Source: VMCP01 sp964492925
GTDB taxonomy: Bacteria; Bacteroidota; Bacteroidia; NS11-12g; UBA955
Length of the DNA: 29,670 bases
NCBI GenBank assembly: GCA_964492925.1
Contig: CAZBMF010000023.1
Span: 1 to 29,670, forward strand
Reading direction: 5' to 3'
Shown here: positions 24,012 to 29,670 of the stretch, in pieces
Numbering within the stretch: the first letter of the stretch is position 1
Layout of the letters: each line of letters starts with the position of its first letter
The notes under the pieces: generated by a model
What the model saw: only the letters and a program-made list of their open reading frames with translations
What the model was told of the DNA's origin: nothing
Databases searched by the model: none
Translations under genes and position numbers: made by a program

Positions 24012-26272
24012 TTCAAACGATCTTGAGCTTCACAAACACCCAAAGCCACCATATTCATGATTTCACGCACATTCGAACTGTGATGTAATATGTGTACAGA
24101 TTTGTTGAAACCCAACAAAACTGGACCAATGGCATCAACACCACCCATGGTTCTCATCAACTGATAAGCGGCATTCCCACTGTTTAAATCGGCAAAAATG
24201 AACGTATTAGCCGCTTTATTTCCAAGTTTATTGAATGGATAAAGTGATTCTCTTAACTGACCATTGATGGCATAAACTGGCTGCATTTCGCCTTCAACCA
24301 TGATTTCTGGTCGCTCTTTGTGCAAGCGATCAACCACTTTTCTCATCATTGTTGGAGAATCTCCGGTATTTGAGCCAAAATTAGAATATGAAATCAAGGC
24401 AATTCTTGGTTCAATTTGGAAAGATTTCACCCTGTGGTAAACGTCGTTCACCATGCAAAACAATTCATTTTCAGTATAAGCCACATTCACAGTGGTATCA
24501 GCAAAGAACATAGGGCCCGATTTGGACATCATGATATGCATTCCTGAGATCTTTGAGGAAGCAGCGTTTGTTCCAATACAACTAAGTGCTGGCTTCAATG
24601 CCAAAGGATAACTTCTGGTTAATCCCGAAATAAAAACATCTGCATCGCCGCATTCAACCATCATGGATCCGAAATAATTTCGATTTCTCATTTGATATTC
24701 AGCTTCGTAGAAGGTTACACCTTTTCTAGAACGTTTTTCAAACAACAGTTTTCCATATTTGGCACGTTGTTCATCTTCTCTTCTAGGGTCAATAATGACA
24801 ACATTTGGAATTTCGATGCTATTCTCTTCTAATAAGCGATTGATAACCTCTGGTTTTCCTAAAAGAATTGGTTTGGCAATATTTTCTGATACACAAGCTT
24901 GGGCGGCACGTAAAATTCTTACATTATCGGCCTCAGCAAAAACAACACGTTTTGGATCTTTTTTAGCCTTTGTCATCAAACGATTCACAAAATCATTGTC
25001 AATTCCCAATCGTTTTCTCAAAGAATCTTTATAAGCATCCCAATCGGTGATTGGAGATTTTGCTACACCACTATCCATCGCTGCTTTTGCAACTGCGGGA
25101 GCTACTGTAGTTAACAACCTTGGGTCCATTGGTTTTGGAATGATATAATTTCTTCCAAATGCCATATTCCCTTCATTGTAGGCCATCATCACCACCTCTG
25201 GAACAGGTTCCAAAGCTAAGTCGGCAATGGCTCTTACAGCAGCCAATTTCATTTCTTCGTTGATCGAAGTGGCTCTAACGTCTAACGCACCCCTGAAAAT
25301 AAAAGGGAATCCCAATACGTTGTTTACCTGGTTTGGAAAGTCACTTCTACCTGTTGCCATCACCAAATCTGGACGGGTTTTTACCGCCAAATTGTAATCG
25401 ATTTCTGGATCTGGATTTGCCATTGCGAAAACAATTGGATCATTTGCCATCGATAAAATCATTTCTGGCGACAAAATATTTCCTTTGCTCAATCCTACAA
25501 AAACATCTGCCCCTTTCAACGCATCTTCCAATGTATGAATGTCGCGGCCTGTGGCAAATTGCACTTTATATTTATCTAAATCATCCCTATCGGCACGAAG
25601 AACTCCTTTCGAGTCGAGCATGATTAAATTTTCTTTTTTAATTCCGAGGGATACAAACAGCTTTGTGCAGGCAATTGCCGAAGCACCGGCACCGTTCACA
25701 ACCAACTTTACCTCACCGATGTTTTTATTTACCACCCTCAATGCATTCAACAAACCTGCACCCGAAATGATGGCAGTTCCATGTTGATCATCGTGCATGA
25801 TAGGAATATTCAATTCTGCTTTTAAACGTTCCTCAATTTCAAAACTCTCTGGAGCTTTAATATCTTCAAGGTTGATACCGCCAAAAGTAGGTTCCATGGC
25901 TTTCACGGTGTTCACAAAATCATCGATACTCTTACAGTTTAATTCAATGTCGAATACATCAATATCGGCAAAAATCTTAAACAAAATACCTTTACCTTCC
26001 ATCACTGGCTTGGAGGCTTCTGGCCCAATATCACCAAGTCCTAAAACCGCAGTACCATTAGAAATAACCGCCACCAAGTTGCCTTTTGCGGTGTATTTAT
26101 AAACGTCATCTACATTTTCTGCAATTTTCAAACAAGGTTCTGCCACTCCTGGAGAATATGCCAATGCCAAATCAAATTGAGTTTGAGTAGGTTTGGTTGA
26201 AATCACTTCTATTTTCCCCGGTCTTCCATCTGCATGGTAACTTAACGCGTCCAAAAACTTCTTATCTGCCAT
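24008..26272 (-). CDS. maeB: NADP-dependent malic enzyme with C-terminal phosphotransacetylase-like domain
   Basis: 754 residues, the standard size of the MaeB fusion. The N-terminal malic enzyme part (about 1-420) oxidatively decarboxylates malate to pyruvate, giving NADPH. It has LAYSPGVAEPCLKIAENVDD, MHDDQHGTAIISGAGLLNAL with the catalytic region, and the nucleotide-binding VVNGAGASAIAC. From about 430 comes a phosphotransacetylase-like domain (RVVFAEADNVRILRAAQ, then the SGMHIMMSK and FADLNSGN regions). In studied MaeB proteins this domain is regulatory and not catalytic. A promoter box TATATTTG lies 14 bases upstream. GNAT follows with overlap. Together with fumC it handles C4 acids. Confidence 0.95.
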   Translation of the reverse strand: MADKKFLDALSYHADGRPGKIEVISTKPTQTQFDLALAYSPGVAEPCLKIAENVDDVYKYTAKGNLVAVISNGTAVLGLGDIGPEASKPVMEGKGILFKIFADIDVFDIELNCKSIDDFVNTVKAMEPTFGGINLEDIKAPESFEIEERLKAELNIPIMHDDQHGTAIISGAGLLNALRVVNKNIGEVKLVVNGAGASAIACTKLFVSLGIKKENLIMLDSKGVLRADRDDLDKYKVQFATGRDIHTLEDALKGADVFVGLSKGNILSPEMILSMANDPIVFAMANPDPEIDYNLAVKTRPDLVMATGRSDFPNQVNNVLGFPFIFRGALDVRATSINEEMKLAAVRAIADLALEPVPEVVMMAYNEGNMAFGRNYIIPKPMDPRLLTTVAPAVAKAAMDSGVAKSPITDWDAYKDSLRKRLGIDNDFVNRLMTKAKKDPKRVVFAEADNVRILRAAQACVSENIAKPILLGKPEVINRLLEENSIEIPNVVIIDPRREDEQRAKYGKLLFEKRSRKGVTFYEAEYQMRNRNYFGSMMVECGDADVFISGLTRSYPLALKPALSCIGTNAASSKISGMHIMMSKSGPMFFADTTVNVAYTENELFCMVNDVYHRVKSFQIEPRIALISYSNFGSNTGDSPTMMRKVVDRLHKERPEIMVEGEMQPVYAINGQLRESLYPFNKLGNKAANTFIFADLNSGNAAYQLMRTMGGVDAIGPVLLGFNKSVHILHHSSNVREIMNMVALGVCEAQDRLK

Positions 26273-26286
26273 AATGTATTTAAATA

Positions 26287-26294
26287 CAAATATA
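26287..26294 (-). promoter_or_regulatory. Candidate -7 promoter box of maeB
   Basis: TATATTTG on the minus strand matches TAnnTTTG, 14 bases upstream of the ATG at 26272. The -33 box is weak. Confidence 0.4.
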
Positions 26295-26420
26295 CGCTTT
26301 TTTGAATGAGTAACTTGAAATTGTCATTTTTACACTTAGTCGCTCATTTTGTTAGATGATTTTTTTCACTTTCCCCATTTACCTTTTTCCAATAAACCGT
26401 ATTCATGCTAAAAATATGTT

Positions 26421-28403
26421 ATGAAAAATACACTCACAGCTTTAACAATTGGCATTGCGGGCATATTCGGATATTCCGCATTTACGTCGAAATCAATCAA
26501 GAAAAAACCCATAAAAATGTTCATTCACAGCGATAGCATAAAAATTTGGGCACTAGACACGAATGGGAATGCTCTAGACTCATCGTTGTTAAACGAGTCC
26601 TATGAATTTAAATTCACCCATTTGAAATCTGGTACATACAATTTAAAAATTCAAAATTTCAAAACCCATCAAGTTTCAATCTCTACAGATGTGCGGATAG
26701 ACCATCCAAATTTGCTCACAAAATTAGATCCTAAATACAGGGTTATTCCGAAAACTCTACCAAAAAAAGCAATTGAAAAACCTCATATTATTTTAGATAG
26801 CTACAAAGCTATTTCAACCATAGACTTAGAGAGAGCGGATGATGCATCAATGGGAAAGGATGTAGAGACTAGCATGGCCGCAATGCCATTAATGATGGAC
26901 AAATCTTCCTCGCCAAAGACAGAGAGCGTTCGAACTACCTCGGAATCAAAAATGAGAACTAAAAAAGCAATCACTGAAAAACCAGGCATTGGAAAACGAG
27001 AGGAAACTATTGTAAAAAGACCAGATGCTGGCATATCGGGTTCGGCAAAAGTACTCACGGCTGGAATTTGGAATGATTTGGAAAATTGGGATAAATTTGA
27101 GAAAACCCATTTAAAGCCAGAAGTCATGAATGTGCAAAATACTTGGGGGATCTATCTGTTGAATCACCGTTTCGGTGTAGAAATAGTGGATGCCGCAGGA
27201 AAACCAGCAATCAGCGTAAAAGTGTCCCTCAAAAATAAAGAAGGTGTAATAGTATGGAGTTCGTTTACTGATAATCGTGGTAAGGCTGAATTGTGGAACA
27301 AACCATTTGAAAATGTGACAAAACTGGATGATGCTTTTCAATTATATGTTACAATAGGTGAAAAAGAAGATAATTTAGGAAAAATAAAAGCCACGGGAAC
27401 AGGATATGATCGATTTGTAATTTCCGATAAACCCAAATTTGAAGCGAATGTAGATGTTTGTTTTGTGGTTGATGCCACTGGATCTATGGGTGATGAAATT
27501 AACTTTTTGAAAGAAGAATTGATGGATGTAATGTTGCAATTTCAAAAAACTGCACCATGTTCACCAATACGTTTAAGCTCAGTATTTTACAGAGATTATG
27601 GTGACGAATATGTAACCAAAAAAATGCCATTTACAAGCAGAATAGACGACGTGGTTTCGTTTGTTTCCGAACAATATGCTGGCGGAGGTGGCGATTTTCC
27701 GGAGGCGGTTCAAAGTGGACTGGATGTGGCAATCAATGAATTAAACTGGAATAAAGAGGCTCTTACTAGAATCATTTTTTTGGTTTTAGATGCTCCTCCA
27801 CATGTGCATGATGCAGCTAAAATTAGAAATTTGATGCAACAAGCCAGTGAAAAAGGTATCAAAATAATACCAATTACCGCGAGTGGAATTGACCAATCAA
27901 CCGAATTTTGCATGAAATATTTGTCAGCTGGTACGGGTGGCGATTACATTTATATCACAGATCATTCTGGAATTGGAAATAGCCATATCAAACCAACCGG
28001 CGTTAAGGAAGATGTTGATTTATTAAATACCCAAATCTTAAAATCGCTTCAAAAATACAGCACTTGGGAAGGTTGCAAAAAATCAAATCAGATTGACCAA
28101 ACAGTGGAGCCGAGAGTGGATATTTTTGGAAATAATCAATTGCAAATTTCATCTTACCCCAACCCTGCCAGTGATTTTATTCAAATAAAATGCAATGAAT
28201 TACCTAGCAATATTTCAATCTTTAATTTAAATGGACAATTGGTTGTTGAATTGAAACAAATTCAAGATTTAGAGAACAAAATAGATGTACAAAAATTGTC
28301 TGAAGGGCTGTATATTTTAAAGGTTATCATTAAGGAACAATCTTTCAGCAACAAATTTTTCGTAACCCGTCAAAATCAATCTCAACGATCTCAAAAAGAT
28401 TAA
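26421..28403 (+). CDS. Secreted VWA-domain protein with T9SS type A sorting domain
   Basis: 660 residues. An N-terminal signal (NTLTALTIGIAGIFGYSAFTS) is followed by a region to about 200 rich in Lys, Ser and Thr, likely a flexible linker. Around 211-250 is LTAGIWNDLENWDKFEKTH, a segment seen in other Bacteroidota VWA proteins. The VWA domain starts near 344 with MIDAS residues in DATGSMGDE (D351, T353, S355). The C-terminal 85 residues or so (SSYPNPASDFIQIK, then IFNLNGQLV and LSEGLYILKV) are a T9SS type A sorting domain, so the protein is exported and released or anchored through T9SS. A short basic tail (QNQSQRSQKD) runs past the usual end. The function is unknown; calcium- or magnesium-dependent adhesion is a family-level guess. 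Confidence 0.88.
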   Translation: MKNTLTALTIGIAGIFGYSAFTSKSIKKKPIKMFIHSDSIKIWALDTNGNALDSSLLNESYEFKFTHLKSGTYNLKIQNFKTHQVSISTDVRIDHPNLLTKLDPKYRVIPKTLPKKAIEKPHIILDSYKAISTIDLERADDASMGKDVETSMAAMPLMMDKSSSPKTESVRTTSESKMRTKKAITEKPGIGKREETIVKRPDAGISGSAKVLTAGIWNDLENWDKFEKTHLKPEVMNVQNTWGIYLLNHRFGVEIVDAAGKPAISVKVSLKNKEGVIVWSSFTDNRGKAELWNKPFENVTKLDDAFQLYVTIGEKEDNLGKIKATGTGYDRFVISDKPKFEANVDVCFVVDATGSMGDEINFLKEELMDVMLQFQKTAPCSPIRLSSVFYRDYGDEYVTKKMPFTSRIDDVVSFVSEQYAGGGGDFPEAVQSGLDVAINELNWNKEALTRIIFLVLDAPPHVHDAAKIRNLMQQASEKGIKIIPITASGIDQSTEFCMKYLSAGTGGDYIYITDHSGIGNSHIKPTGVKEDVDLLNTQILKSLQKYSTWEGCKKSNQIDQTVEPRVDIFGNNQLQISSYPNPASDFIQIKCNELPSNISIFNLNGQLVVELKQIQDLENKIDVQKLSEGLYILKVIIKEQSFSNKFFVTRQNQSQRSQKD

Positions 28404-28455
28404 AAAAGGTGAACAACTTTTTTTAACACAGAATCAATGTTTGAAAGTTGGAAGT

Positions 28456-28463
28456 TATTTTTG
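28456..28463 (+). promoter_or_regulatory. Candidate -7 promoter box of fumC
   Basis: TATTTTTG matches TAnnTTTG, eight bases before the fumC ATG. The nearest TTTG (28440-28443) is only 12 bases upstream, too close for a normal -33 box. Confidence 0.35.
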
Positions 28464-28471
28464 CAACAGTT

Positions 28472-29670
28472 ATGACACAATACCGTATTGAACACGATAC
28501 AATGGGCGAGGTAAAAGTACCTGCAAATGCCTATTGGGGAGCACAAACTGAACGCAGTCGCAACAATTTCAAAATTGGTCCTGAAGGAAGCATGCCAATT
28601 GAAATTATTCGTGCTTTTGGTGTATTAAAAAAGTGTGCTGCTGAAGCGAATTTCAAACTCGGGGTATTATCGGAAGAAAAGTATAAACTTATTGCCGATA
28701 CCTGTGACGAGATTATTGAGGGCAAATTAGACAAAGAATTTCCTTTGGTAATTTGGCAAACTGGCTCAGGAACTCAAAGTAACATGAATGTGAATGAAGT
28801 AGTTGCCAACAGAGCGCATGTAAAACAAGGTGGTTTGTTAACTGATGAAAATAAAGTGTTGCATCCAAATGATGATGTAAACAAAAGTCAGAGCAGCAAC
28901 GATACTTTCCCTACTGCAATGAGTATTGCTGTTTTCAAGCAAGTTGTTGATTACACTTTGCCTGGAATGCAAGCTTTAAAAACTACTTTGAAGCATAAAG
29001 CCAGAGAATATAAAGACATCGTTAAGATAGGCAGAACCCATTTCATGGATGCTACCCCTTTAACGTTAGGTCAAGAATTTAGTGGTTATGTAACTCAATT
29101 AGATAACGGTATTGCTGCCATAAACAGAGCGTTAAAACCTGCTGCAGAACTTGCTTTAGGTGGAACCGCTGTTGGTACTGGCTTAAACACTCCAAAAGGT
29201 TATGCAGAATTGGTTGCTGAACTTATTGCAAAAGAAACTGGATTGCCTTTGGTTACTGCTGAAAATAAATTTGAAGCGTTGGCTGCACATGATGCAATGG
29301 TTGAATTGCACGGCGCATTAAAAAGAGCAGCAATGAGTTGCTTTAAAATTGCTAACGATATTAGAATGCTCAGTTCTGGCCCTAGAAGTGGAATCGGTGA
29401 AATCCACATTCCTGAAAACGAACCAGGTTCTTCAATTATGCCAGGTAAAGTAAACCCAACCCAACCAGAAGCATTAACAATGGTATGTGCTCAAATCCTT
29501 GGAAATGATGTTGCCGTTTCTTTCGCTGCATCTCAGGGACATTTCGAATTAAACGTTTTTAAACCAGTAATTGCTGTGAATATGCTTCAAAGTGCTAGAT
29601 TACTTGGACAAGCTTGTTTGAGTTTCAACGACAATTGTGCAATTGGAATTGAACCAAACCACGACAATAT
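28472..29670 (+). CDS. fumC: Class II fumarate hydratase (3' end cut by window)
   Basis: The frame from the ATG at 28472 is open to the last base (399 codons); about 60-70 residues are missing compared with the usual 460-470. It is a cytosolic, iron-independent fumarase interconverting fumarate and malate in the TCA cycle. Family motifs: RIEHDTMGEVKVPANAYWGA at the N-terminus, TGSGTQSNMNVNEV, NKSQSSNDTFPTA and RTHFMDATPLTLGQEF. The signature GSSIMPGKVNP carries the catalytic-loop serine. These fit FumC rather than aspartase or argininosuccinate lyase, though aspartase is close in sequence. Confidence 0.93.
   Translation, partial: MTQYRIEHDTMGEVKVPANAYWGAQTERSRNNFKIGPEGSMPIEIIRAFGVLKKCAAEANFKLGVLSEEKYKLIADTCDEIIEGKLDKEFPLVIWQTGSGTQSNMNVNEVVANRAHVKQGGLLTDENKVLHPNDDVNKSQSSNDTFPTAMSIAVFKQVVDYTLPGMQALKTTLKHKAREYKDIVKIGRTHFMDATPLTLGQEFSGYVTQLDNGIAAINRALKPAAELALGGTAVGTGLNTPKGYAELVAELIAKETGLPLVTAENKFEALAAHDAMVELHGALKRAAMSCFKIANDIRMLSSGPRSGIGEIHIPENEPGSSIMPGKVNPTQPEALTMVCAQILGNDVAVSFAASQGHFELNVFKPVIAVNMLQSARLLGQACLSFNDNCAIGIEPNHDN

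Noticed and set aside
28408..28433. AAAAAG...CTTTTT stem after the VWA gene as a terminator
   Set aside because: Six weak A-T-rich pairs with an eight-base loop; chance pairing is likely in this base composition.

Overview
The window looks like an ordinary chromosomal stretch of a low-G+C member of the Bacteroidota. Three things point there. Two proteins end in type IX secretion (T9SS) sorting domains, one of type B (gliding-motility-associated C-terminal domain) and one of type A. Several genes are preceded by the Bacteroidota promoter motif TAnnTTTG, and Shine-Dalgarno sequences are mostly absent. Several proteins (DUF4837-like, TIGR02757/DUF2400, the THIVGGE-type surface protein) are typical of the phylum. 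The order or genus cannot be fixed from this sequence alone.

Layout. Positions 1-157 hold the end of an OmpR-type response regulator. It converges on a minus-strand cluster (dnaE, glycosyltransferase, BaiN-like flavoprotein; 372-6078). The gap between them is filled by a G+C-rich 174-bp hairpin element (193-366). A lipoprotein gene (minus) and recF (plus) diverge from 6677-6739, and both appear to be leaderless GTG genes. An alanine-dehydrogenase-family gene follows on the minus strand. Then comes a plus-strand operon of lytic transglycosylase, DUF4837-like lipoprotein, purN and a cystathionine synthase/lyase, closed by a strong terminator at 13182-13213. TIGR02757, trxA (own promoter and terminator) and a DUF58 gene follow. 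pyrC-type dihydroorotase (minus), a degenerate GxxExxY gene (plus) and a large T9SS type B cargo gene (minus) come next.

From 19942 to 26272 everything is on the minus strand: rseP - hscB - phosphoribosyltransferase - DegT-type aminotransferase - T9SS protein as one probable transcription unit, and maeB - GNAT acetyltransferase as another. The window ends with a plus-strand VWA protein carrying a T9SS type A signal and a class II fumarase cut by the window end.

Functionally this is mostly housekeeping: replication and repair (DnaE, RecF), nucleotide synthesis (PurN, dihydroorotase), sulfur amino acids, redox (thioredoxin), Fe-S assembly (HscB), envelope proteolysis and remodelling (RseP, lytic transglycosylase) and C4 metabolism (MaeB, FumC), with two secreted surface proteins. 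I found no phage, transposase, CRISPR array, tRNA or rRNA. I see no convincing new multi-gene system. The best leads are small: the 193-366 hairpin element, the symmetric leaderless promoter pair at 6677-6740, a terminator six bases upstream of a start codon, and three enzymes with altered key residues.
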